Below are positions 1-5,045 of a stretch of 5,045 bases of DNA, piece after piece. The stretch covers positions 1-5,045 of the forward strand of contig JAFADB010000259.1 of NCBI GenBank assembly GCA_023425225.1. Reading direction: 5' to 3'. A program made the translations under genes and the position numbers. Numbering within the stretch: position 1 is the first letter of the stretch; the number at the start of each line of letters is the position of its first letter. Under the pieces are notes generated by a model. It saw only the letters and a program-made list of their open reading frames with translations. It had not been told where the DNA came from and ran no database searches. Source of the stretch: Pseudomonadota bacterium (GTDB taxonomy: Bacteria; Pseudomonadota; Gammaproteobacteria; Xanthomonadales; Xanthomonadaceae).

Positions 1-1500
1 CTGCTGGTGGTCGACGCCGCCCAGGGCGTGGAGGCGCAGTCGGTGGCCAACTGCTACACCGCGGTGGAGCAGGGCCTGGAGGTGGTGCCGGTGCTCAACA
101 AGATCGACCTGCCCACCGCCGACATCGACCGCGCCAAGGCCGAGATCGAGGCGGTGATCGGCATCGACGCCGAGGACGCCATCCCGGTCAGCGCCAAGAC
201 CGGGCAGAACGTGGAGGCGGTGCTGGAAGCCATCGTCCAGCGCATCCCGCCGCCCAGGCCGCGCGATACCGACAAGCTGCAGGCGCTGATCATCGACTCC
301 TGGTTCGACAACTACCTGGGCGTGGTGTCGCTGGTGCGGGTGATGCAGGGCGAGATCAAGCCCGGCAGCAAGATCCTGGTGATGTCCACCGGGCGCACCC
401 ACCAGGTCGACAAGGTCGGCGTGTTCACCCCCAAACGCAAGGAACTGCCGGCGCTGCGTTCCGGCGAGGTGGGCTGGATCACCGCCTCGATCAAGGACGT
501 GCACGGCGCCCCGGTCGGCGACACCCTGACGCTGGCCGGCGATCCGGCGCCCAAGCCGCTTCCGGGATTCCAGGAGATGCAGCCGCGCGTGTTCGCCGGC
601 CTGTTCCCGGTGGACGCGCAGGACTATCCGGCGCTGCGCGAGGCGCTGGAGAAGCTGCGCCTGAACGATGCGGCGCTGCGCTTCGAGCCGGAAAGCTCGG
701 AGGCGATGGGCTTCGGCTTCCGCTGCGGCTTCCTCGGCATGCTGCACATGGAGATCGTGCAGGAGCGTCTGGAGCGCGAGTACGACCTGGACCTGATCAG
801 CACCGCGCCGACCGTGGTCTACGAGGTGCTCAAGAGCGACGGGTCCATCGTGATGATGGACAACCCGGCCAAGCTGCCGCCGATCAACCAGGTCGAGGAG
901 ATCCGCGAGCCGATCATCCGCGCCAACGTGCTCACCCCCGAGGAGTACATCGGCAACATCATCAAGCTGTGCGAGGAAAAGCGCGGCACCCAGATCGGCA
1001 TCAACTACCTGGGCAGCCAGGTGCAGATCAGCTACGAGCTGCCGATGGCCGAGGTGGTGCTGGACTTCTTCGACAAGCTCAAGTCGGTCAGCCGCGGCTA
1101 CGCTTCGCTGGACTACCACTTCGTGCGTTTCGAGGCCGGCCCGTTCGTGCGCGTGGACGTGCTGATCAACGGCGACAAGGTCGACGCGCTGTCGCTGATC
1201 GTGCACCGCAGCCACGCCGACCGCCGCGGCCGCGAGCTGTGCGAGAAGATGAAGGACCTGATCCCGCGGCAGATGTTCGACGTCGCCATCCAGGCCGCCG
1301 TCGGCTCGCAGATCATCGCCCGCACCACGGTCAAGGCCATGCGCAAGAACGTGCTGGCCAAGTGCTATGGTGGCGACGTTTCGCGCAAGAAGAAGCTGCT
1401 GGAGAAGCAGAAGGAAGGCAAGAAGCGCATGAAGCAGGTGGGCCGCGTGGAGATCCCGCAGGAGGCCTTCCTGGCAGTGCTGCAGGTGGACAGCAAGTGA
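1..1500 (+). CDS. lepA: Translation elongation factor 4 (LepA/EF4), 5'-truncated by the window
   Basis: Ribosome-associated translational GTPase (EF4), proposed to back-translocate stalled ribosomes and to help 30S biogenesis. The frame is already open at base 1 and gives 499 residues to a TGA at 1498-1500. The family is about 600 residues, so roughly 100 N-terminal residues, with the G1, G2 and G3 motifs, lie outside the window. Visible residues: the end of the G domain with G4 NKID (residues 33-36, bases 97-108) and G5 SAK (64-66). An EF-G domain II-like barrel starts near residue 93 (QALIIDSWFDNYLGVVSL). A domain III-like part follows from about residue 187 (LPGF, then the FGFRCGFLGMLHMEI block), then a domain V-like part from about 300 (REPI, GYASLDYHF). 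The C-terminal domain specific to LepA holds the hallmark KNVLAKCYGGD and the basic RKKKLLEKQKEGKKRMKQ run. Identity to E. coli LepA is obvious throughout. No frameshift is seen. lepB follows after 67 bases, as in many proteobacteria. Confidence 0.98.
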   Translation: MLVVDAAQGVEAQSVANCYTAVEQGLEVVPVLNKIDLPTADIDRAKAEIEAVIGIDAEDAIPVSAKTGQNVEAVLEAIVQRIPPPRPRDTDKLQALIIDSWFDNYLGVVSLVRVMQGEIKPGSKILVMSTGRTHQVDKVGVFTPKRKELPALRSGEVGWITASIKDVHGAPVGDTLTLAGDPAPKPLPGFQEMQPRVFAGLFPVDAQDYPALREALEKLRLNDAALRFEPESSEAMGFGFRCGFLGMLHMEIVQERLEREYDLDLISTAPTVVYEVLKSDGSIVMMDNPAKLPPINQVEEIREPIIRANVLTPEEYIGNIIKLCEEKRGTQIGINYLGSQVQISYELPMAEVVLDFFDKLKSVSRGYASLDYHFVRFEAGPFVRVDVLINGDKVDALSLIVHRSHADRRGRELCEKMKDLIPRQMFDVAIQAAVGSQIIARTTVKAMRKNVLAKCYGGDVSRKKKLLEKQKEGKKRMKQVGRVEIPQEAFLAVLQVDSK

Positions 1501-1515
1501 CGCAATCGATGGCCG

Positions 1516-1536
1516 GGCGCCGCACGGGCGGCGGCC
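1516..1536 (+). other. Short GC-rich stem-loop in the lepA-lepB gap
   Basis: CGCCGC (1518-1523) pairs with GCGGCG (1528-1533) around the four-base loop ACGG. Two further G-C pairs (1516-1517 with 1535-1536) can form if G1534 is bulged. No T-run follows, so it is not a canonical intrinsic terminator. It lies 16 bases past the lepA stop and 20 bases before the lepB ribosome-binding site. It could mark an RNA processing point or weak pause between the genes, but such a stem can also arise by chance in DNA this GC-rich. Confidence 0.35.
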
Positions 1537-1556
1537 GTGCAGACAGTCAAGTTCCC

Positions 1557-1561
1557 AAGGA
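1557..1561 (+). promoter_or_regulatory. Ribosome-binding site of lepB
   Basis: AAGGA lies 6 bases before the ATG at 1568. It supports this start for lepB, which also begins directly with the hydrophobic first membrane segment expected of the family. Confidence 0.75.
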
Positions 1562-1567
1562 TCACGC

Positions 1568-2371
1568 ATGAAATGGTTTGAAATCGCGCTGGTGGTGTTG
1601 ACCCTGGCCAGCGGCCTGATCTGGCTGCTGGACGTGCTGGTGCTGCGCAAGCGCCGCGCCGCCCGCGCCGGGCTGCTCGACGAGGGCGAGCCGGCGATCG
1701 TGGACTACTCGCGGGCGTTCTTCCCGGTGCTGGCGGTGGTGCTGGTGCTGCGCAGCTTCGTCGCCGAGCCGTACAAGATCCCGTCCAGCTCGATGATGCC
1801 CAACCTGCTGATCGGCGATTTCATCCTGGTCAACAAGTTCGCCTACGGCATCCGCCTGCCGATCACCAACACCAAGATCATCCCGCTCGGCGAGCCCAAG
1901 CGCGGCGACGTGGTGGTGTTCAAGCCGCCGCACGCGCCGGACCAGAACTGGGTCAAGCGCGTGGTCGGCCTGCCGGGCGACCGCATCGGCTTCCATGGCG
2001 ACACGCTGTACATCAACGGCGAGCCGCTCAAGTACGAGGTCAAGGGCGAGTACGTCGGCAAGGGCCGCGGCGCCGAGATGACCGGGGCCACCCTGTTGAC
2101 CGAGGAGCTGCCGGGCCGCCCGCACACCGTGCTGGAGTGGATCGACCGCAACAATCCGGCCGGGCAGGGCGACTGGGAAGTGCCGGCCGGGCAGTATTTC
2201 GTGATGGGCGACAATCGCGATAATAGCGAGGACAGCCGCTTCTGGACGCAGACCCATTTCCTGCCCGAGCAGAACCTGCGCGGCAAGGCGTTCCTGATCT
2301 GGCTGAACTGCGAAGGCTGGTTGTGCAAGGGGAGTTTCGATCCCTCGCGGATCGGGACGGGTATTCAGTGA
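1568..2371 (+). CDS. lepB: Signal peptidase I (leader peptidase)
   Basis: Membrane-bound serine protease of family S26 that cleaves signal peptides from proteins exported by Sec or Tat, with its catalytic domain on the periplasmic side. The 267-residue product has two hydrophobic segments (about residues 4-27 and 51-64) separated by a short basic cytoplasmic stretch (RKRRAARA). Box B reads IPSSSMMP with nucleophile Ser75 (equivalent to E. coli Ser90). It is followed by LIGDFILVNKFAYG. Box D, VKRVVGLPGD, carries the general base Lys130 (E. coli Lys145). Box E, MGDNRDNSEDSR, spans 213-224. All catalytic boxes are intact. The protein is shorter than E. coli LepB (324 residues), mainly because the variable region between boxes D and E is reduced. 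The ATG has an AAGGA 6 bases upstream. The TGA overlaps an in-frame ATG (2371) of the next gene's reading frame, but the better start of that gene lies 39 bases further on. The lepA-lepB order is conserved in proteobacteria, so co-transcription is likely. Confidence 0.97.
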   Translation: MKWFEIALVVLTLASGLIWLLDVLVLRKRRAARAGLLDEGEPAIVDYSRAFFPVLAVVLVLRSFVAEPYKIPSSSMMPNLLIGDFILVNKFAYGIRLPITNTKIIPLGEPKRGDVVVFKPPHAPDQNWVKRVVGLPGDRIGFHGDTLYINGEPLKYEVKGEYVGKGRGAEMTGATLLTEELPGRPHTVLEWIDRNNPAGQGDWEVPAGQYFVMGDNRDNSEDSRFWTQTHFLPEQNLRGKAFLIWLNCEGWLCKGSFDPSRIGTGIQ

Positions 2372-2377
2372 TGGCGA

Positions 2378-2394
2378 GCCGGATCGGATCCGGC
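2378..2394. repeat. Near-perfect palindrome between lepB and the DUF4845 gene
   Basis: GCCGGATC and GATCCGGC face each other around a single central G (8+1+8). It sits 6 bases after the lepB stop and 4 bases before the Shine-Dalgarno of the DUF4845 gene. As RNA it could fold into a 6-7 bp hairpin just before that ribosome-binding site; as DNA it resembles a dyad operator. No promoter motif is evident next to it. Its left part, CCGGATCGGA, recurs in rnc (see 2806-2834). Function is unknown and chance remains possible. Confidence 0.5.
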
Positions 2395-2398
2395 GTCT

Positions 2399-2404
2399 GG
2401 GGAG
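2399..2404 (+). promoter_or_regulatory. Ribosome-binding site deciding the DUF4845 gene start
   Basis: GGGGAG lies 5 bases before the ATG at 2410 and is the strongest Shine-Dalgarno in this stretch. It favours 2410 over the in-frame ATGs at 2323 (inside lepB) and 2371 (overlapping the lepB stop as TGATG), neither of which has a comparable site at proper spacing. Confidence 0.75.
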
Positions 2405-2409
2405 ACGCA

Positions 2410-2787
2410 ATGAATCGCAAGCAAGGTGGCATGACGCTGTTGTCGTTCGTGGTGGTGCTGGCGGTGGTCGGCTTCGGCCTGTACATCGGCATGAAGCTGT
2501 TCCCGATGTACCAGGAGTACTACTCGGTGCGCACGGCAATGAAGGGGCTGGCCAACGAGCCGGGCAGCGCCGACATGGATCCGTCCAAGGCGCAGGACCT
2601 GTTCTTCCGCCGGCTGTACATCAATTATTCCGAGAACGTGAAGCCGCAGGACGTGAAGTTCGAGCGGATCGACGGCGGCTGGAAGATGCGCGTGGCCTAC
2701 GAGGTGCGGCGTCCGCTGGTCGGCAATCTCGACATCGTCGGCAAGTTCGACAGTACCCAGGAGCTGACGCGGCGCGGTGGCGAATAA
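2410..2787 (+). CDS. DUF4845 family membrane-anchored protein, prepilin-like N-terminus
   Basis: Small protein of unknown function, 125 residues from the ATG at 2410. It matches the DUF4845 type of protein commonly encoded between lepB and rnc in beta- and gammaproteobacteria. The N-terminus is a short basic leader (MNRKQGG) followed by MTLLSF and a hydrophobic segment to about residue 31, ending in KLFPMYQEYYSV. This looks like a type IV prepilin (short charged leader, Gly at -1, Met at +1), but position +5 is Ser12 where pilins usually have Glu. The rest (about 35-125) is soluble, with conserved-looking parts INYSENVKPQDVKF and WKMRVAYEVRRPLVGNLDIVGKF. It is probably a single-pass inner membrane protein with its C-terminal part in the periplasm; processing by prepilin peptidase is only a possibility. 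An alternative ATG at 2371 would add 13 residues that fit neither the leader nor a good ribosome-binding site. Its last 11 bases overlap rnc, implying translational coupling. Confidence 0.88.
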   Translation: MNRKQGGMTLLSFVVVLAVVGFGLYIGMKLFPMYQEYYSVRTAMKGLANEPGSADMDPSKAQDLFFRRLYINYSENVKPQDVKFERIDGGWKMRVAYEVRRPLVGNLDIVGKFDSTQELTRRGGE

Positions 2788-3460
2788 GACTTTCCAACGA
2801 GGCGACCGGATCGGACATGCGTTTTCCGATCCGGCCCTGCTGGCGCGGGCGCTGACCCATCGCAGCGCCGGCGCGCCGCACAACGAGCGGCTGGAGTTCC
2901 TCGGCGACAGCCTGGTGAACATGTTCATCGCCGAGATGCTGTTCCTGCGCTGGCCCAAGGCCGACGAGGGCACGCTGACCCGGGCGCGCGCCGAGCTGGT
3001 GCGCGAGTCGGCGCTGGCGGTGATCGCCCGCGAGCTGCAGCTGGGCGAGCGCCTGACCCTTGGGCCGGGCGAGATGAAGTCCGGCGGCTACCGGCGCGAC
3101 TCGATCCTGGCCGACACCGTCGAGGCGGTGGTGGCGGCGATCTACCTCGATGCCGGTTTCGAGGCCTGCCGCGCACGGGTGCTGCCCTGGTTCGAACCGC
3201 TGCTGGCGACGCTGCTGCCCTCGGGCAAGCCGGAAAAGGATGCCAAGACCCGCCTGCAGGAATGGCTGCAGGCGCGCCAGCACACGCTGCCGGCGTACGA
3301 GCTGGTGAGCGAGAGCGGCGACGACCACGCCAAGCATTTCCGGGTACGCTGCACCCTGGGCGAGCCCGCCGTCACCGCCGAGGGCGAGGGCACCTCGCGG
3401 CGCCTGGCCGAGCAGCACGCCGCCGCCGCCGTCCTCGCACAACTGGATCCGAAGAAGTGA
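2777..3460 (+). CDS. rnc: Ribonuclease III
   Basis: Double-strand-specific endoribonuclease that processes the 30S rRNA precursor and structured mRNAs or sRNA-mRNA duplexes, acting in the cytoplasm as a Mg-dependent homodimer. The 227-residue length matches E. coli (226). The RNase III domain spans about 5-150 with the signature NERLEFLGDSLVNMF at 36-50. The expected acidic residues are present: Glu37, Glu40, Asp44, Glu64 and, in LADTVEA, Asp113 and the catalytic Glu116. A double-stranded RNA-binding domain spans about 154-223, ending in the typical RRLAEQHAAAAVLAQL. GTG at 2777 is the first start after an in-frame TGA at 2765 and no other start follows before the conserved FSDPALLARALTHRS block, so it is well supported. 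The nearest Shine-Dalgarno (AGGAG, 2759-2763) is 13 bases away, longer than ideal. The 11-base overlap with the upstream gene suggests coupled translation. The first codons contain a 10-bp inverted repeat (2806-2834). Confidence 0.98.
   Translation: MANKTFQRGDRIGHAFSDPALLARALTHRSAGAPHNERLEFLGDSLVNMFIAEMLFLRWPKADEGTLTRARAELVRESALAVIARELQLGERLTLGPGEMKSGGYRRDSILADTVEAVVAAIYLDAGFEACRARVLPWFEPLLATLLPSGKPEKDAKTRLQEWLQARQHTLPAYELVSESGDDHAKHFRVRCTLGEPAVTAEGEGTSRRLAEQHAAAAVLAQLDPKK
2806..2834 (+). repeat. 10-bp perfect inverted repeat (hairpin) within early rnc codons
   Basis: CCGGATCGGA (2806-2815) and TCCGATCCGG (2825-2834) are exact reverse complements around a 9-base loop, covering rnc codons 10-20. 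In the mRNA this gives a stable GC-rich stem about 30 bases after the start codon. The same decamer CCGGATCGGA occurs at 2379-2388 in front of the DUF4845 gene. There, 11 bases (2378-2388) are complementary to 2825-2835, so a long-range pairing could compete with the local hairpin. E. coli RNase III is known to control its own mRNA by cleaving a 5' stem-loop; a similar role here is only inferred. Confidence 0.55.
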
Positions 3461-4365
3461 GCGAAGCGTCCCCTTACCGTTGCGGCAGCGTCGCCGTGAT
3501 CGGCCGGCCCAACGTCGGCAAGTCCACCCTGACCAACGCGCTGGTCGGGGCCAAGGTCAGCATCGTCTCCAACCGTCCGCAGACCACGCGGCACCGGCTG
3601 CTCGGCATCGCCAGCTTCCCGGAAGGGCAGATCGTGCTGGTCGATACGCCCGGGTTGCATCGCGCGCAGGCCAAGTTCTCCGCCACGGCGATGAGCCGGG
3701 TGATGAACCGTGCCGCACGCGGCTCGCTGGAAGGCGTGGACGCGGGCCTGCTGGTGGTCGAGGCCGGCCGCTGGGACGAGGAGGACACGCTGGCCTACAA
3801 CGTGCTCAGCGATGCCGGCATCCCGGTGGTGCTGGTGGTCAACAAGATCGACCGGCTCAAGGACAAGGCCGCGCTGCTGCCGTTCCTGGCGCAGATCAGC
3901 GAGGGCCGGCAGTTCGCCGCGGTGCATCCGGTCTCCGCGCTCAAGCGCAAGGGACTGGAGGCCCTGGTACGCGACCTGCTGGCGCTGCTGCCGCAGGGCG
4001 AGCCGATGTTCGCCGAGGACGAGATCACCGACCGCAGCCAGCGTTTCCTGGCCGGCGAACTGGTGCGCGAGCAGTTGATGCGCCAGCTCGGCGAGGAGCT
4101 GCCGTACGCGACCACGGTGGAGATCGAGCGCTTCGCCGAGGACGGCGCGCTGCTGCGCATCGGCGCGGTGATCTGGGTCGAGCGCGAGGGCCAGAAGGCG
4201 ATCGTCATCGGCAAGGGCGGTACCCGGCTGAAGGAGATCGGCGCCAAGGCGCGGCAGCAGATGGAACGGCTGTTCGGCGCCAAGGTGTTCCTGGAGACCT
4301 GGGTGCGCGTGCGCGAGGGCTGGTCCGACGACGAGGCGGCGCTGAAGGCGTTCGGCTACGAGTAA
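3457..4365 (+). CDS. era: Ribosome-assembly GTPase Era
   Basis: Essential Ras-like GTPase that binds the 3' end of 16S rRNA and supports 30S subunit maturation, at the ribosome and partly at the membrane. From the GTG at 3457 the product has 302 residues, matching E. coli Era (301). GTPase motifs: G1 GRPNVGKST (16-24), switch I with the Thr pair 43-44 in PQTTRHR, G3 DTPG (63-66), G4 NKID (129-132) and G5 VSA (159-161). The C-terminal KH domain holds the RNA-binding VIGKGGTRLKEIG (250-262) and the typical end LETWVRVREGWSDDEAALKAFGYE-like tail. The frame stays open upstream to an ATG at 3262, but the extra 65 residues would lie inside rnc and are not Era-like. GTG at 3457 overlaps the rnc stop as GTGA, a usual sign of translational coupling; the purine-rich GAAGAA directly before it gives only a weak ribosome-binding site. 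rnc-era pairing is widely conserved. Confidence 0.97.
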   Translation: MSEASPYRCGSVAVIGRPNVGKSTLTNALVGAKVSIVSNRPQTTRHRLLGIASFPEGQIVLVDTPGLHRAQAKFSATAMSRVMNRAARGSLEGVDAGLLVVEAGRWDEEDTLAYNVLSDAGIPVVLVVNKIDRLKDKAALLPFLAQISEGRQFAAVHPVSALKRKGLEALVRDLLALLPQGEPMFAEDEITDRSQRFLAGELVREQLMRQLGEELPYATTVEIERFAEDGALLRIGAVIWVEREGQKAIVIGKGGTRLKEIGAKARQQMERLFGAKVFLETWVRVREGWSDDEAALKAFGYE

Positions 4366-4387
4366 GGCCAGGCTCCGGCCACCTGCC

Positions 4388-4450
4388 GTAGAGCGGCGCA
4401 AGCCGCGATGCGGCTTTCCCCGGAAGAAACCTGTCGCGGCTTGCGCCGCT
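4388..4450. repeat. REP-like doublet (two inverted palindromic units, REPIN type)
   Basis: A 17-base arm AGCGGCGCAAGCCGCGA (4392-4408) is matched by its exact reverse complement TCGCGGCTTGCGCCGCT (4434-4450) with 25 bases between. Each arm is itself a small hairpin: GCGGC-GCAA-GCCGC on the left and GCGGC-TTGC-GCCGC on the right. The left unit is headed by GTAG (4388-4391), the tetranucleotide typical of REP elements in Stenotrophomonas and relatives that are linked to RAYT transposases. The right unit lacks an exact mirrored CTAC, so that flank has decayed. The spacer holds a small TTCC-CC-GGAA dyad. Two inverted REPs form a REPIN (or BIME). It follows era by 22 bases and could protect the 3' end of the operon mRNA or act as a weak terminator; no T-run follows. 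Assignment to a dispersed family is from pattern recognition, since only one copy is in the window. Confidence 0.75.
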
Positions 4451-4475
4451 TCCATGCACGATGCAGTGGCGACGC

Positions 4476-4504
4476 TTGACAGGCCGTCGCGCCGTGGCGC
4501 TTAT
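4476..4504 (+). promoter_or_regulatory. Sigma-70-type promoter candidate for recO
   Basis: A perfect -35 TTGACA (4476-4481) is followed after 17 bases by GCTTAT (4499-4504), which matches three of six -10 consensus positions including the final A and T. Transcription would start near 4511, giving a leader of about 38 bases before the recO ATG. It lies just past the REP doublet and in the only gap large enough for a promoter, which fits separate expression of recO from era. Confidence 0.55.
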
Positions 4505-4548
4505 CGTGGCGAATCCGCTGCTTCCGGTTCCCGCCCCCATTCTTCCCG

Positions 4549-5045
4549 ATGCGCATCGACGACGAACCCGCCTTTGTCCTGCATGCGCGTCCCTGGCGCG
4601 AGACCAGCCTGCTGGTCGAGGTGCTGACCGGGCAATACGGCCGGGTCGGATTGTTGGCGCGGGGCGTGCAGGGATCGAAGAAGCAGGCGCTGCGTGCGGC
4701 GCTGCAGCCTTTGCAGTGGATCCGCTTCAGCGCGGTACAGCACGGCGAGCTGGCGCAGCTGCGCCAGGCCGAGGCGCTCGATGCCGCGCCACGGCTCGCC
4801 GGCGAGGCGATGCTGGCCGGCTTCTACATCAACGAATTGCTGCTGCGGCTCACTCCGCGCCAGGACCCGCTTCCCGATCTGTACCTGGCCTATGCGCAGG
4901 TACGCGCACGGCTGGCCGACGGGAGTTCGCTGGCGTGGTCGCTGCGCCTGTTCGAGCGTGACCTGTTGGACGCGCTTGGTTTCGGCTTCGATCTGCGGCA
5001 CGACGCGGACGGCGAGCCGATCGACCCGGCGGCCCGCTACCTGCT
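4549..5045 (+). CDS. recO: DNA repair protein RecO, 3'-truncated by the window
   Basis: RecO works with RecR (and RecF) to load RecA onto SSB-coated single-stranded DNA in recombinational gap repair. From the ATG at 4549, 165 codons are visible before the window ends; the family is about 240 residues, so roughly the last third is missing. The N-terminal OB-fold is recognisable (FVLHARPWRETSLLVEVLT, then YGRVGLLARGVQGSKK at 30-45 and LQPLQWIRF). It is followed by the helical domain start with the typical FYINELLLRLTPRQDP (92-107) and LRLFERDLLDALGFGFDL (132-149). ATG 4549 is the only ATG or GTG start in frame after the TGA at 4477, so the start is firm. No purine-rich Shine-Dalgarno precedes it: the 20 bases upstream are mostly pyrimidines, suggesting low translation. 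Codon choice is a little less biased than in lepA or era (more TTG, GAT, TTT, CAT), as expected for a weakly expressed gene. The era-recO order is common in gammaproteobacteria. Confidence 0.95.
   Translation, partial: MRIDDEPAFVLHARPWRETSLLVEVLTGQYGRVGLLARGVQGSKKQALRAALQPLQWIRFSAVQHGELAQLRQAEALDAAPRLAGEAMLAGFYINELLLRLTPRQDPLPDLYLAYAQVRARLADGSSLAWSLRLFERDLLDALGFGFDLRHDADGEPIDPAARYL

Larger units (their letters stand above)
4366..4548. other. era-recO intergenic region (183 bases)
   Basis: This is the only large gap in the window. It starts with a minor GGCC-N7-GGCC repeat right after the era stop (4366-4380), followed by a REP-like double palindrome (4388-4450), a sigma-70-type promoter candidate (4476-4504), and a pyrimidine-rich leader running into the recO ATG. 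I see no small gene in it, and no intrinsic terminator with a T-run. Confidence 0.7.

Noticed and set aside
1562..2539. 325-codon open frame on the - strand opposite lepB
   Set aside because: It is a shadow of lepB and the DUF4845 gene, with low-complexity His/Gln/Ala/Arg composition and no recognisable motif.
3262..3456. Longer era reading frame starting at an ATG inside rnc
   Set aside because: The extra 65 residues lie over the RNase III dsRNA-binding domain and have no match to the Era N-terminus. The GTG at 3457 gives the usual family length.
4366..4380. GGCC-N7-GGCC repeat just after the era stop
   Set aside because: Only four pairs can form, which is expected by chance in DNA of this composition.
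3480..4391. 303-codon second + strand frame inside era, and a similar 200-codon one at 969-1571 inside lepA
   Set aside because: Both are Gly/Ala/Arg-rich out-of-frame readings of GC-rich genes; the true frames carry the conserved GTPase and LepA motifs.
4392..4450. The double palindrome after era as a rho-independent terminator
   Set aside because: No T-run follows the right arm (TCCATGCACG comes next) and the 25-base spacer makes a long stem less typical. A REP doublet explains the nested hairpins better, although some terminating effect cannot be excluded.
3142..4455. 437-codon open frame on the - strand opposite rnc and era
   Set aside because: Third-position G/C in the + strand genes removes stop codons from the opposite frame. 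The translation is rich in Arg, Ala, His, Gln and Leu with no domain pattern, and the + strand encodes unmistakable RNase III and Era.
4461..4961. 166-codon + strand frame over the promoter region and recO
   Set aside because: It overlaps recO in another frame, is dominated by Arg, Ala and Gly, and would start upstream of the likely recO promoter. RecO is clearly recognisable from the ATG at 4549.
1..5045. A previously undescribed multi-gene system
   Set aside because: All six genes belong to known families in a conserved housekeeping order, with no unexplained gene, composition shift or mobile element signature.

Overview
The window is a stretch of core chromosome from a GC-rich gammaproteobacterium. 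The gene order lepA - lepB - DUF4845 gene - rnc - era - recO, the strong G/C preference at third codon positions and the protein sequences fit the Xanthomonadaceae (Xanthomonas, Stenotrophomonas, Lysobacter and relatives). The genus cannot be fixed from this piece alone. All six genes lie on the + strand. The first (lepA) lacks its 5' end and the last (recO) lacks its 3' end because the window cuts them. There is no sign of a mobile element, prophage, CRISPR array, tRNA or rRNA.

Layout: bases 1-1500 hold most of lepA (translation elongation factor 4). A 67-base gap with a small GC stem-loop and a good Shine-Dalgarno precedes lepB (1568-2371, signal peptidase I). A 38-base gap holding a near-perfect palindrome leads to a small DUF4845 membrane protein with a prepilin-like N-terminus (2410-2787). 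Its 3' end overlaps rnc (2777-3460, RNase III) by 11 bases, and rnc overlaps era (3457-4365, ribosome-assembly GTPase) by 4 bases (GTGA). The tight packing from lepB to era suggests one co-transcribed, translationally coupled unit. Then comes the only sizeable intergenic gap (4366-4548, 183 bases). It holds a REP-like double palindrome followed by a good sigma-70-type promoter candidate that would drive recO (4549 to the window end).

How the genes fit together: LepA and Era act on ribosome function and 30S maturation, RNase III processes rRNA precursors and other structured RNAs, LepB cleaves signal peptides of exported proteins, and RecO loads RecA on SSB-coated DNA during gap repair. This is a classic housekeeping cluster, not an accessory island, and I found no new multi-gene system. 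The points worth a second look are small: a repeated decamer that forms a palindrome before the DUF4845 gene and a 10-bp hairpin inside the start of rnc, the REP doublet after era, the recO promoter, and the prepilin-like DUF4845 N-terminus without the usual Glu at +5.
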